Virus record (IMG/VR): IMGVR_UViG_3300010397_000025 | Coordinates: 1-43,651 of that record | Length of the DNA: 43,651 bases | DNA from: a virus | Direction: 5' to 3' (one strand) | In this document: positions 28,200 through 37,543 of the stretch, piece after piece | How positions within the stretch are numbered: the stretch's first letter is position 1 | How the letters are laid out: each line of letters begins with the position of its first letter | Program-made: the position numbers and the translations under genes | The notes under the pieces: generated by a model | What the model was told of the DNA's origin: nothing | Database searches by the model: none | The model's input: only the letters and a program-made list of their open reading frames with translations

Positions 28200-28456
28200 C
28201 GCTCATTCTGACCAAGGCGCCGCCGCAGGAGCGCCAGGGGATGGACCCGGCGGCCAAGATCGTGCGGCCAGGCGGGCAACCGCCGCTTGTCATGCCCCAC
28301 TGCCGGCGCTGCCGTGTGCCCGTCGAGACGTTCACCATTGACCCGATTTCGAGCTGGTACTACCTGGGCATCGACGCCACCTGTCACGGCAAGACGCGCG
28401 GAATTAAGGTCCCGGTCGAGCAGGCGATACGAGACGGCCTCGTTTGGATGTTCTGA
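28196..28456 (+). CDS. Small Cys-motif protein before terminase (86 aa)
   Basis: GTG start in a GTGA junction, 3 bp before terminase. CRRCRVPVETFT and DATCHG repeat the motif of the protein at 26204. Possibly a zinc-bound adaptor in packaging or in late control; unknown. Confidence 0.62.
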   Translation: MTLILTKAPPQERQGMDPAAKIVRPGGQPPLVMPHCRRCRVPVETFTIDPISSWYYLGIDATCHGKTRGIKVPVEQAIRDGLVWMF

Positions 28457-28459
28457 GCC

Positions 28460-29956
28460 ATGGGTAACCTGCGTTCATTGGACGGCCGCGAAGTCTTCTG
28501 GGAGGCGCTCCCACGCCAGGCCGTCGCTCTTTCGTGCCCAGCATTTGAGACGCTATTTGGCGGGCAGAAGGGCGGCTCAAAGAGCGAGTGCGTCATAGCG
28601 AGACCGTCGGCGCTGCTCGCGCGCGCTCACGAGAAGTACAAGGCGACCGGCATCAAACAGGAGCGCTGCCGCATCGTCATCTTCCGCAAGAACCTGAAGC
28701 ACCTCACCGACCTCATCACGCGGGCCAAGGAGATTTATGCGAAGCTGGATCCCGGGGTTGGGGCGAACGGCTGGAACAAGCAGGACAAGAGGTTCACGTT
28801 CACATCGGGCGCGTTTGTCGAGTTCGACCACCTCGACGGCCCCGATGATCACCAGGGCTACAACGGCCAGGAGTTGCGCGGCGTCTGCATCGACCAGTGC
28901 GAGGAGATTCCGTTCGAAGTCGTGCAGTTCCTGAAGGCGCAGGTCCGCACTTCCGACCCCGACTACAGCGACCTGCTGTTCTTCTTTCTCACGGCCAACC
29001 CGGGCGGCAAGCATTCGCAGTGGGTGAAGGACTATTTCGTCAAGTCCTGCCCGCCCAACAAGATCGTAACGTCAGAAATCACGCTCCGCGACGGGCGAAA
29101 AATGACGACGACGAAGGCGTTCATCCCGTCGTCGCTGAAGGACAACCCGTACCTGGACCGGGATGGCCTCTACGAGGCGAATCTCCGCACGCTTCCTGAG
29201 CACATGCAGCGGATGTACCTCGACGGCGACTGGGATGCGGTGGTTGGGGCGTTTTTCTCGCACGTTTGGCGCAAGGACATCCACGTCATCCCGTCTTTCC
29301 CCATCTCGGCCTCATGGGAGGTCAAGGGCGGTCTTGACTGGGGCTCGACGAACCCGGCCTGCGCGCTCGTCGGAGCGCGGGACAATGACGGTGACGTCTA
29401 TGTCATCGACGAGAAGTATGGTCCCGGCGTCACTGGACGAACCTTCGGCGAGAAGGTGGCCGACATGATCGCGCGGCAGCAGTGGAGCAACGACAAGAAG
29501 TGGTCGCTCGACGACTTCTACTGGATGGTCGACTACCACGCCTTCTCGAAGCATGGAGCTGACGGCATGTCGCCCGGGCAGGGCCTCATGGCCTCGGGCC
29601 TCCGGCTGTTCGATGCAAACAAGGACAGGTTGGCCGGAAATGAGCAGGTGATGGAGCGCTTGCTGCTCAGGGCGAGCGGAAAACCGCGCCTCTACATATT
29701 TGGCGACCGCTGCCCGAACCTGGTCAGGACCCTCCCCTCGCTGAGGGGAGATCCGCACAGGCCGGACGACGTCGACAGCGACCAGGACGACCATGCATTT
29801 GACTCGCTTAAGTATCTCCTTCTCGACTGGCCGATTGGGTCCGAGCGAAAGCAGGACTCTCGGGACGCGGAGGTGGAGCGTTGGTTGAAGATTTCGCGGC
29901 AGCGGAAGCGCCAGGAGACGTCGGAGTCCTATTTCCAGTCGGGGTATGACGGATGA
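28460..29956 (+). CDS. terL: Terminase large subunit
   Basis: 498 residues. Walker A-type GGQKGGSKS (34-42), Walker B GVCIDQCEE (141-149) with catalytic Glu, coupling motif LTANP (177-181), then RNase H-like nuclease with GLDWGS (Asp293) and a C-terminal DSDQDDHAFDSLKYLL. It drives ATP-dependent packaging and cuts DNA. The circularly permuted assembly suggests headful cutting, though pac was not located. ATGA overlap with the portal. Confidence 0.92.
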   Translation: MGNLRSLDGREVFWEALPRQAVALSCPAFETLFGGQKGGSKSECVIARPSALLARAHEKYKATGIKQERCRIVIFRKNLKHLTDLITRAKEIYAKLDPGVGANGWNKQDKRFTFTSGAFVEFDHLDGPDDHQGYNGQELRGVCIDQCEEIPFEVVQFLKAQVRTSDPDYSDLLFFFLTANPGGKHSQWVKDYFVKSCPPNKIVTSEITLRDGRKMTTTKAFIPSSLKDNPYLDRDGLYEANLRTLPEHMQRMYLDGDWDAVVGAFFSHVWRKDIHVIPSFPISASWEVKGGLDWGSTNPACALVGARDNDGDVYVIDEKYGPGVTGRTFGEKVADMIARQQWSNDKKWSLDDFYWMVDYHAFSKHGADGMSPGQGLMASGLRLFDANKDRLAGNEQVMERLLLRASGKPRLYIFGDRCPNLVRTLPSLRGDPHRPDDVDSDQDDHAFDSLKYLLLDWPIGSERKQDSRDAEVERWLKISRQRKRQETSESYFQSGYDG

Positions 29957-32307
29957 CAAATACCGGTTCCAGCATGGGCGGCAGTGCCGGTTTTCGCGGC
30001 ACGGAAGACTCTGACGGCGGCCAGTTCGTCAGCATTGGCAGCCCGCGGAGGCCGCCCACTGCGGAGACGCCCGGACCTTCGGAGGCCGTCAACCTGGCAA
30101 CCGTCTTCACCGACAAAGAGCTTGAGAAGATGGGCGGTCGCTGTATCGACGACTACGAGTCCGATGTACGCAGTCGGGCGCCGCGGATGAAGAAGATCGC
30201 AGAGGGCATCCGTCTCTACGCCTCGGACATGCGCCCCAAGAGCTTCCCGTTTCAGAACTGCGCGAACGTGAATCTCCCGACGCTGACGGCGCCATGGCTC
30301 CAGGTGCATGCACGGCTATTCGACATGGTGTGGCCGGCAAATGGCAAGGTCATTCTGTCCGCGCCGACAAACCTGGAGGACAAGCCACGCGCCGATGCCA
30401 CGGAGCTTTTCGCCAACAGCTACATTCGCACACGCATCCCCGAGATGGGTCCGGGGCTCGACGACACCATGTATCAGACCGCCGGATTCGGCTCGGCGTT
30501 CCGGCGAACCTACTGGGATGCGCACGAGGGCCGAATTCGGTCGGACTACATCCCCATTCAGGACTTCGTTGTGGCCCATTCGGTCCGGTCGCAGGACCCC
30601 TCCATGCGGGACGTACCTCGGTACACGATGGTGCAGCACCTGACCATCTTCGACCTCGAAGCCTATGCGGCCGATGGGGTCTACGTGAACGTCAAGGGCA
30701 TCCGCGCCTCTGACCGCGAGGCCGTGGCATCGGATGACCAGGTGAAGCAGGTCGTCGAGCGCGTGGACGGCGTCTCCGGCACCGAAGACGACTCGGACGA
30801 GGACCGGCAACGGCAGATCTTGGAGATGCATCGGGTGTGGCGCATGCCCGACCGCAAGGGAAAGAATCCGCTCTTCGACGGCAAGGCCCACCCGGTCATG
30901 ATCACGCTCGACGCATCGACCAAGCGTGTCCTGCGGTTCGCTGTGCGCGAGGAGGACGACCCGGCCGATGCGAAGCGGTTTCAGCGACAGTCGCAGGCGT
31001 TCGCCGAATTTCAGGCCAGGCTGTCCGCATATGAGGCCCAGCTCCAGGAGATTGACCGCGTGCTCTCCGCGGCTGAGCAGCTCGGTAAGACCGTGCCGGT
31101 TGACCTGCCGATACCGCTCAAGCCCGCCGAGGTGAAGTCGCCGAAGCCGCAGCGAAAGCGAGAGATCGCATTCTTCACGCACTACCGCGCGTTTCCGTCC
31201 GAAGGATTCTATGGGCTCGGGTTCGTGGACTTCATCGGGCCGCTGGCGAAGGCGGTCAACACGATCATCAATCAGCACATCGACGGAACGACGCTGAAGA
31301 ACGCCAAGCCGGTGTTCATGAGCCGGAATCTACGCACCCAGCGCGGACCAGTGAACATCCAGCCGGGTGGTGTCATCGAGGTAGACGGCTCGACGCAGGC
31401 GATGAAGGACGGCATCTTCTGGATGGACCCGCCGCCCAACGATCCGACCACGATGCCGCTGGCCCAGATGATCGCCTCGTCGGGCGACAAGATTGCCGGC
31501 TCCGGGGACCTGATGTCGGGCGAGACTTCGGGCGCAAACCGGACCGCGAAGGAAATCCAAGTGCTGAATGCCCAGGTCATGGCGGCCATCACCGTTCTGG
31601 CCCGCAGGGTAAAGGAGGCGCAGAAGCACGAATTCGACAAGATGTGGCGCTGCTGGTCCGTGTTTCTGGAGCCAGATGATTTCGACGTGCTCGACGAGTC
31701 CGGTCAGCCCAAGACCGTCAGCCTGACGCCGGATATGTTTCGGACGGACGCCCATGTGGCGCCGGCCGCCGATCCGAGGCTCAAGTTTGAGCGAGTCGAG
31801 GAGCAGACCGTGCTCTATGGCCTCGTCGTCAACAACCCGTTCCTGATGCAGTCTCCAAACGGACCGGCGCTGATGAAGATGGCGACCGAAGACCTGTTCA
31901 GGGCGCATGGGGCCGAGAAGTACGTCCCTCTGATCCCGAGCCCGCCCCCGCCGCCTCCTCCATCGCCGCCAAAGCCACCCTTTGAAGAGGAGGCGGGATG
32001 GCTGCGTACGCAGGACAGTCCGGTACATCCCGATGACAACGATCTAGAGCACATCAATAGCCACAAATACTTCGGCGAATCCGCGGCCGGGGCCGTGCTC
32101 GATGCAACGGGGAAGCAAATGCTAGAGCGACACATCCGCGCCCACACCGCGCAATGGTGGGAGAAAGCCAACGGCGGCGGCCCGCAGCCGGGGTCGGCGC
32201 CCATGCCACAGAACCAGGGGCCGCCGATTCAGCCGTCGCACCACGCGGGCGGCCCCAAAGGTGCGCCGCCGGCTCCGACCGGCCCGACCCTGGGAGCGCC
32301 GAGATGA
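29953..32307 (+). CDS. Portal protein
   Basis: 784 residues, close to P22 portal length (725). The middle has FGSAFRRTYWD and DYIPIQDFVV, then a YGLGFVDFIGPLAKAVNTIINQ segment, and a KEIQVLNAQVMAAITVLARRV helix typical of portal stem/clip regions in P22-type phages. It forms the dodecameric DNA channel at the capsid vertex. The C-terminal tail is Pro/Gly-rich. Two GGACA-like sites (30348, 31014) lie within it. Confidence 0.9.
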   Translation: MTNTGSSMGGSAGFRGTEDSDGGQFVSIGSPRRPPTAETPGPSEAVNLATVFTDKELEKMGGRCIDDYESDVRSRAPRMKKIAEGIRLYASDMRPKSFPFQNCANVNLPTLTAPWLQVHARLFDMVWPANGKVILSAPTNLEDKPRADATELFANSYIRTRIPEMGPGLDDTMYQTAGFGSAFRRTYWDAHEGRIRSDYIPIQDFVVAHSVRSQDPSMRDVPRYTMVQHLTIFDLEAYAADGVYVNVKGIRASDREAVASDDQVKQVVERVDGVSGTEDDSDEDRQRQILEMHRVWRMPDRKGKNPLFDGKAHPVMITLDASTKRVLRFAVREEDDPADAKRFQRQSQAFAEFQARLSAYEAQLQEIDRVLSAAEQLGKTVPVDLPIPLKPAEVKSPKPQRKREIAFFTHYRAFPSEGFYGLGFVDFIGPLAKAVNTIINQHIDGTTLKNAKPVFMSRNLRTQRGPVNIQPGGVIEVDGSTQAMKDGIFWMDPPPNDPTTMPLAQMIASSGDKIAGSGDLMSGETSGANRTAKEIQVLNAQVMAAITVLARRVKEAQKHEFDKMWRCWSVFLEPDDFDVLDESGQPKTVSLTPDMFRTDAHVAPAADPRLKFERVEEQTVLYGLVVNNPFLMQSPNGPALMKMATEDLFRAHGAEKYVPLIPSPPPPPPPSPPKPPFEEEAGWLRTQDSPVHPDDNDLEHINSHKYFGESAAGAVLDATGKQMLERHIRAHTAQWWEKANGGGPQPGSAPMPQNQGPPIQPSHHAGGPKGAPPAPTGPTLGAPR

Positions 32308-32579
32308 GTCTCTTCGACGAAGCGAGCGAGGAGGAGCGCGCGTCGTGGCGCAGCCATCCCATGACCGCCGCGTTTCTGTCCTGGCTCGACGAGCGGTTCA
32401 ATATGCTGGCTGACTCGGCGCTTGCGGCGGTCCGCGCTGACCGCGCAACGGAGACCAAGATAGCCATCGGCCACCTGGACGCCATTTCAGCGATCCGGGC
32501 GGCCGTAGCGCCGCAAGCCGCCGGCGACGCCATGAGTGAGGACGAGTTCGTTGACCCCGCTGCGATCTGGAGAAAATGA
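32304..32579 (+). CDS. Small head-module protein (91 aa)
   Basis: ATG 32304 in an ATGA junction with portal. Acidic N-terminus, then FLSWLDERFNMLADSALAAVRADR, mostly helical. Unknown family; such small proteins between portal and scaffold are common in podoviruses. Confidence 0.65.
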   Translation: MSLFDEASEEERASWRSHPMTAAFLSWLDERFNMLADSALAAVRADRATETKIAIGHLDAISAIRAAVAPQAAGDAMSEDEFVDPAAIWRK

Positions 32580-33094
32580 TGAAGCCCAACGTACTCGCGA
32601 AGGACGAACTGCCAGGCGCCGCAATCGGGGAGCGCGTCCTTCTGTTGCCCGATCCACCCCTCGCCGAGAGTGATTACGGACTGATTATCCCGGAAATCGC
32701 CCAGTTCCGCCCGTCGACCGGCATTCTCCTGGCCGCCGGACTCAAGGCCCTCGACAGGCTCCACGACAACGGCATTCAGATCGGCGACGCCGTTATTTGG
32801 GGGCGATTCGCGGGTGTCATATGGGAGTGGGACCACCTCCATGAGGATGGAGTGGCGCCGTGCCCGGAACACTCCTGGTCTCGCATGCCGTCGCCCCGTG
32901 ACCGCGTTGCCGCGCACAAGTGTGAGCTGTGCGGAGCGGTCCGCTGGGTCGAGTGCGTGATTTTGGCCAACGTGGACGACATTCAGGCGTCGGTCGGCCT
33001 CGGCCAGCGTCTTCGCTCGGGCGTCATGCGCGTGACGAAGGCGCAGACCGCCGAGGGCATAACCCAGCACATCATCGAGAGAGAAGGAGCGTAG
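32576..33094 (+). CDS. GroES-like co-chaperonin with C-terminal zinc insertion
   Basis: 172 residues. Residues about 14-92 follow GroES: GERVLLLPDPP, then SDYGLIIPE, ILLAAG, and IGDAVIWGRFAG, including the short IIP-type mobile-loop region. The part after residue 95 carries CPEHSW, HKCELCG and ECV, an unusual metal-binding insertion before a final beta/helix tail. Phage co-chaperonins (T4 gp31 role) replace GroES to fold capsid protein. Its place between portal and scaffold fits. Confidence 0.75.
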   Translation: MMKPNVLAKDELPGAAIGERVLLLPDPPLAESDYGLIIPEIAQFRPSTGILLAAGLKALDRLHDNGIQIGDAVIWGRFAGVIWEWDHLHEDGVAPCPEHSWSRMPSPRDRVAAHKCELCGAVRWVECVILANVDDIQASVGLGQRLRSGVMRVTKAQTAEGITQHIIEREGA

Positions 33095-33097
33095 CCC

Positions 33098-33961
33098 ATG
33101 GGAATCCTCGCCGAAATGAACGACTCGGACGACGTTGCCGACGACGCCGAGCAGGACGATCCCGGCAAGGGCGAAGTCGAGACCAAGGACAAGACGCCGG
33201 AAGACAAGCCGGAGCGAGTGGCGCTGCCAAAGCCCACGACCAGCCGCCGTGGCCGGGCGGCCGAGACATTGTCGGCAATGGAGAAGAGGCTGAATGACCT
33301 CCAGAAGACCGTGGGAGATTCGACGGAGCGCTACCAGCGTGACTTGTCGACGCGCGACGTGACCATCGCGGAGCTGCGTGGACGTATTGCCGCAATGAGC
33401 GAGAGGCCGGCCACGCCCGTGACTCCTGCGCCGAAGGCCGCCGAGCTGAGGAAGCAGGCGCGCAAGGCACTGGACGGCCAGGACTTCGACGAATATGAGC
33501 GATTGACCCACGAGGCGTCCGTTGCCGCCATCGAGGAAAAGTACGGCGAGCGCCTGTCGCAGCAGGCGGCCCAAGCCCCCGCTCCGGTGCCATTTCCCGT
33601 ACAAGCTGTCCTGAATAGCTTCCCTGACGTGCTGGAGAGGCCGGATGGCTTCAGGAGGGCGATCCTCGAAGACCAGCGCCTGGCCCTCGACGGCGTCCCG
33701 GACGGTCCGGCGCGGTATAGGCAGGCGTTCGAGATTGTCCGCGCCCAGATCAAGCCGGCCAACGGCGGCGGCGGCAAGGAAGGCCTGCGCGGCATTCTCA
33801 CGGCGACACCTACGGCCAGAGCGGCCAACGGCTCCGCTCCCGGACCGGGGGTAAATCTCACCAAGTATGAGCTTGATGTCGCCAAACGATGCGGCATGAC
33901 TCCAGAGGAGTACGCGAAGTTTCTCGTTGAGGGGAAGCCGGACCGACTCCAAGGCGAGTGA
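33098..33961 (+). CDS. Scaffolding protein
   Basis: 287 residues, acidic N-terminus (DDVADDAEQDDPG), a coiled coil (ETLSAMEKRLNDLQKTVGD onward) and a C-terminal TPEEYAKFLVEGK helix as in phage scaffolds that contact the coat. It precedes the minor head and capsid genes. No protease motif. A GGACA-like site with one mismatch is at 33599. Confidence 0.8.
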   Translation: MGILAEMNDSDDVADDAEQDDPGKGEVETKDKTPEDKPERVALPKPTTSRRGRAAETLSAMEKRLNDLQKTVGDSTERYQRDLSTRDVTIAELRGRIAAMSERPATPVTPAPKAAELRKQARKALDGQDFDEYERLTHEASVAAIEEKYGERLSQQAAQAPAPVPFPVQAVLNSFPDVLERPDGFRRAILEDQRLALDGVPDGPARYRQAFEIVRAQIKPANGGGGKEGLRGILTATPTARAANGSAPGPGVNLTKYELDVAKRCGMTPEEYAKFLVEGKPDRLQGE

Positions 33962-34401
33962 TGCCGAAGAGCATCGCCCAGGGCGACCTGTCGCGCGCCT
34001 CGAATGAGGAGGAGCTGAAGTCTCTCGTCAGTCTCCTGCGGTCATACTGCGCCGACGAGTATCGCAAGCACTACCTGTTGACCACGGCGGCGACCGGCGC
34101 GTTCGCTACGATCTGGTCAGCGGACATGCCGTCGACCTCGGTATGGCGTGTAAGCGTCGACATTACGGCGCGGGCAACGAACAACCTGGGCCGCGCCACA
34201 TACACCCGAGTGGGTCTCTTCTTCCGTGCCGGCGGCGCGACAATTCAGGTGGGCGCAACGACTTCGCTCGTGACGATTGAGAACCCGGTGACGTTCGACG
34301 TCTCATTGTCGGCGAGCGGTAACGGCGTCCGAGCGCAGGTGCAAGACGACGGGGTACTGACCGTGAACTGGATTGCACTGGTCAGGATCGAAGAAATTTA
34401 G
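33961..34401 (+). CDS. Beta-rich head/appendage protein, unknown (146 aa)
   Basis: ATG overlaps the scaffold stop (TGATG). A helical N-terminus (SNEEELKSLVSLLRSYC) is followed by beta-strands rich in Thr/Val. Possibly a capsid decoration or small fibre. No family recognised. Confidence 0.62.
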   Translation: MPKSIAQGDLSRASNEEELKSLVSLLRSYCADEYRKHYLLTTAATGAFATIWSADMPSTSVWRVSVDITARATNNLGRATYTRVGLFFRAGGATIQVGATTSLVTIENPVTFDVSLSASGNGVRAQVQDDGVLTVNWIALVRIEEI

Positions 34402-34403
34402 AT

Positions 34404-34432
34404 TTGACAGCCGTCGCGTTGTCTGCTGTCAT
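34404..34432 (+). promoter_or_regulatory. Predicted promoter for the capsid genes
   Basis: Perfect -35 TTGACA (34404-34409), 17-bp spacer, weak -10 TGTCAT (34427-34432). The same bases can form a GACAGC/GCTGTC hairpin, so a terminator-like or attenuator role is an alternative. Confidence 0.5.
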
Positions 34433-34544
34433 TTAGTCGCAGGGCTGAATCCCCCTTCGGAACAACCGATGCGGTGAGCCCGATTCCGAATTCCCCTTTG
34501 GCATCCCGGGCCAATGAGGTGAGACGAGGGAATCGAGGTCTCCA

Positions 34545-35042
34545 TTGGCCAATCCCGAACCGCCGAAGGTAGTCCCGCCCCGCAATGACCCCAAGAAGGT
34601 CGAGGTCTACGCGGTCAGTCGCGCGAGCCAGTTGAATGGCGAGGACCCAAACTTCCACTACGAGTGGAAGGCGCTGGACCCGAAGAACCCCAGCTATCAC
34701 GGGCGCTACGAGCGCCGCCATGAAATTGGGGACAACGAGTCCGGATTTGCCACCTGCGAGCCCTGGCAGTTCGTGATGAGCAACGAGGGCGTGACGCAGG
34801 GCCGGCCCCGCGACGACATGGGCAAGCCTGTCGACACGGCAATGCGGCACGGCGACCTCGTACTGATGCGGACGACGAGGGAGAACGCAGCGGTGTATGA
34901 AGAGATCGAACGCCGCAAGGACGCCGCCAAGTCGCGCCGGATGGCGTCGGACAAGTCGTCCGGAAATGGCGCGACGCAGACGTTCAAGTTCGGAGCCGGC
35001 TTCAACGGCTCGCACACAGATCTTCTCAACCTGGGGGCATAA
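34545..35042 (+). CDS. Minor head-module protein (165 aa)
   Basis: TTG start at 34545 with GAGGT 5 nt upstream; the first internal ATG is 79 codons in. It has HYEWKALD, GRYERRHEIGDNESG, then a C-terminal HGDLVLMR and charged tail. Proteins of this pattern precede major capsid genes in related podophages. Function unknown. Confidence 0.66.
   Translation: MANPEPPKVVPPRNDPKKVEVYAVSRASQLNGEDPNFHYEWKALDPKNPSYHGRYERRHEIGDNESGFATCEPWQFVMSNEGVTQGRPRDDMGKPVDTAMRHGDLVLMRTTRENAAVYEEIERRKDAAKSRRMASDKSSGNGATQTFKFGAGFNGSHTDLLNLGA
34949..34961. promoter_or_regulatory. GGACA-N3-TGTCC-like site, one mismatch
   Basis: GGACAAGTCGTCC followed by GGAAATGG, inside the 165-residue gene upstream of the capsid genes. 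Confidence 0.4.
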
Positions 35043-35046
35043 AGCC

Positions 35047-35646
35047 ATGGCCAACGTTGCAGTCGCAGGATTTCAGCCAATTCGTCGCTCGGGGGGCGGA
35101 AATATTACATATCGCCGCGCCCGCGTCCTCAGCAACAACACGCTTGCGATTGCGCTGTTCGATGCGGTCGTGATCGACGCGAACGGGGACACGCTCCAGG
35201 CGAGCACGACCACCACGGCCGTCTCGTCGGTGTCCAACGGGGCGAGCTACGTGGATGCCACTGGCGTTCGTGTCTCGGCCAAGTCCCTGCCCGCGGCGAC
35301 GGTCTACAGCTCATCGGGCAACACGCCCGACAACGCGAACTATGTGTTCGTTGTCGATAACTCGCTGGAGGTCGACTACATGGCGTCGGTATCGAACAGC
35401 GCCATCGCCATGACCGACATGAACCTGAACTACCCGTTCATCGTCGGCACCATCACGAACGGCATCTCGGGCATGACGCTCAACGCGACCGGCCGCAACA
35501 CCACGGCGACCATTCCGTTCCGCGTGCAGGACTTCATCTACTCCGGCGACTCCGACCCGGACCTCATCGATTGTCACGTCGCCTGCAAGATCAACGCGGG
35601 CATGTGGGAGCCGGCTCTCGAAAGCAGCGGAAGCCTCGGGTCGTAA
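35047..35646 (+). CDS. Capsid decoration/cement protein candidate (199 aa)
   Basis: Ser/Thr/Asn/Val-rich beta protein immediately upstream of the major capsid gene. It contains FVVDNSLEVDYMA and MNLNYPFIVG segments like capsid cement proteins of podophages. No signal peptide. Assigned from position and composition. Confidence 0.68.
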   Translation: MANVAVAGFQPIRRSGGGNITYRRARVLSNNTLAIALFDAVVIDANGDTLQASTTTTAVSSVSNGASYVDATGVRVSAKSLPAATVYSSSGNTPDNANYVFVVDNSLEVDYMASVSNSAIAMTDMNLNYPFIVGTITNGISGMTLNATGRNTTATIPFRVQDFIYSGDSDPDLIDCHVACKINAGMWEPALESSGSLGS

Positions 35647-35655
35647 GGAGAAATC

Positions 35656-36558
35656 ATGGACATCAACACAGCACAGCTCTGGGGCGCCGTCGAGCCCGTT
35701 GTCCGCAAGTTCTACGGGCTCGGCCTCAAGGGAAAGCGCAAGGCCGAGTTCTCACAAATCTTCGAGGTGTCGCAGGGCAAGGAGGCCGTGCGACACTCGA
35801 TGGAATTCGGTGGCCCTGGCCAGCTCCAGCTCAAGAACGAGAATGCCCCCACCGCCGGCCTGAACATCATACAGGGGCCGAACAAGACGTGGCAGTACGG
35901 CGTCTATGCGGGCGCCATCACGATGTCGTACGAGCTGGCCCGTGACGTCAAGTACCGCGAGATCAAGACCGTGGCGTCGTCCCTGGGGCGGTCGACCAGG
36001 CTGACGCCGGAGTATCTCGCGGCGCAGTTCCTCGACCGGAGCTACAACACGTCGTTCCCGGCCACCGCGGACGGCAAGCCACTCTGCTCGACGAGCCACC
36101 TCGTGGTCGGCACGAACTCTTCGACCGGCGTCAATGCGCTGTCGACGGCGGCGGCGATGTCTGAGGCGTCGGCCGAGGACATGCGGACGCAGGTCATGAC
36201 CCAGTCCGGTCCAGACGGGATGATCAACCCTGTCATGATCGAAAAGTGGGTCGTTCCGGCGGCCCTGGCGGTGACGGCGGAGAAGCTCTCCCGGACCAAG
36301 CAGACCATCGGGTCGGCGAACAACGACGTCTCGGTGGTCTCTGGGACCGACTACCAGGTGTTCCGCTTCCTGGGCAGCAACACGCGCTGGTTCGGGGAGA
36401 CCGACGCCGACAACGGCCTCTGGTGGGAATGGGACCAGGAGGCGCAGTTTCTGGAGGACAACAACATCTCGGTCCTGAACCGCACCTACGTCGCCTTCTT
36501 CCGGGCGCGCTGGGGCTGCGACGACTGGCGCGGGATTTTCGGTTCGAACGCCACGTAA
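35656..36558 (+). CDS. Major capsid protein (Mu gpT-like, HK97 fold)
   Basis: 300 residues with GTAAGGAG ribosome site. Features shared with gpT-type coat proteins: EFSQIFEV, then AAQFLDRSYNTSF, GKPLCSTSHLV and a C-terminal ARWGCDDWRGIFGS. It would assemble the icosahedral shell with scaffold help. No N-terminal delta domain or protease site is obvious. Confidence 0.88.
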   Translation: MDINTAQLWGAVEPVVRKFYGLGLKGKRKAEFSQIFEVSQGKEAVRHSMEFGGPGQLQLKNENAPTAGLNIIQGPNKTWQYGVYAGAITMSYELARDVKYREIKTVASSLGRSTRLTPEYLAAQFLDRSYNTSFPATADGKPLCSTSHLVVGTNSSTGVNALSTAAAMSEASAEDMRTQVMTQSGPDGMINPVMIEKWVVPAALAVTAEKLSRTKQTIGSANNDVSVVSGTDYQVFRFLGSNTRWFGETDADNGLWWEWDQEAQFLEDNNISVLNRTYVAFFRARWGCDDWRGIFGSNAT

Positions 36559-36567
36559 GGAGCGCAC

Positions 36568-37524
36568 ATGGCACTCACGGCATTTCCTGGCGGCGCGTCG
36601 AGCTTCGGCTTTCCGCTCACGCCCGCGCAGCAAGCTCAGTACTGGGGCGGGGGGCCGGTCTACTGGGTCGGCAACCGAGCTGGCCTCCCGGCCTCGGATG
36701 GTTCGGCCTCCAATAAGCCGCTCTCGACGCTGTTCGGGTCGAGCGGCGGTATCGTCAAGATCAATGGCGCAATCGGCGGGACCATCTTCGTGCTGCCGGG
36801 GCATGTCGAGAGCATCGCGGCCTCCACGAGCCTCACGACGCTGGCGCTCGCGGCGGCCACCGGGTGGAACATCATCGGGCTCGGCAATGGCGCGCTCCGT
36901 CCGACGTTCAACTGGACGGCGGCGGCCTCGGCGTTGCTCATCAATCAGGCGGGCTTCTGGTTCCGCAACATGGTGTTCAACCTGAACGCCACCGCGGCCA
37001 CCGTCGTGACCGCGGCCATCACCCATTCCGCGGCCGACTGCGGGATGGACTCCGTGGACATGCTGCCGAACACGTCGGCGACTCAGCTCACGACCACGGC
37101 CATCACCGCGGCCTCCGGGGCCACCAACCTGACGTACAAGGACGTCCGCATCTTCGGCGAGACCTTCGCCACCAACCCGACGGACATCTTCACGACCACG
37201 GCGGCCGTCGACAAGCTGACCCTGTCGCACTGCCAGTTCAACGTGGCCCTCAATGCGACCACGGGCGGCGCGGTGAACCTGGCCAACGCGCCCACCAACG
37301 TCCACATCGAGTTCTCGACCTTCATGAACAAGATCGCATCGAGCACGGTGGCGGCAAAGTCGAGCGCCAGCACGACCGGCAACATCAACGACTGCACGCT
37401 CAACATCACCAACGCGACGGGCGCCGCGACCGCGTGGAACACGCCGGGGAATCTCGTGCTCAAGGAGGTCTACGCCTCCGTGCCGGGCAAAGCCGGGCTC
37501 ATCGTCGGCACCGTATCGGGCTAA
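36568..37524 (+). CDS. Beta-helix-like head appendage protein
   Basis: 318 residues with GTAAGGAG site. Ala/Thr/Asn-rich, alternating short hydrophobics over about 250 residues, which resembles a right-handed beta-helix (FNWTAAASALL, NMVFNLNATAATVV and similar strands). Directly after the coat gene; head fibre or glycan-binding appendage is likely. No catalytic motif visible. Confidence 0.66.
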   Translation: MALTAFPGGASSFGFPLTPAQQAQYWGGGPVYWVGNRAGLPASDGSASNKPLSTLFGSSGGIVKINGAIGGTIFVLPGHVESIAASTSLTTLALAAATGWNIIGLGNGALRPTFNWTAAASALLINQAGFWFRNMVFNLNATAATVVTAAITHSAADCGMDSVDMLPNTSATQLTTTAITAASGATNLTYKDVRIFGETFATNPTDIFTTTAAVDKLTLSHCQFNVALNATTGGAVNLANAPTNVHIEFSTFMNKIASSTVAAKSSASTTGNINDCTLNITNATGAATAWNTPGNLVLKEVYASVPGKAGLIVGTVSG

Positions 37525-37543
37525 CCGCCCGTGGAGACGGAGC

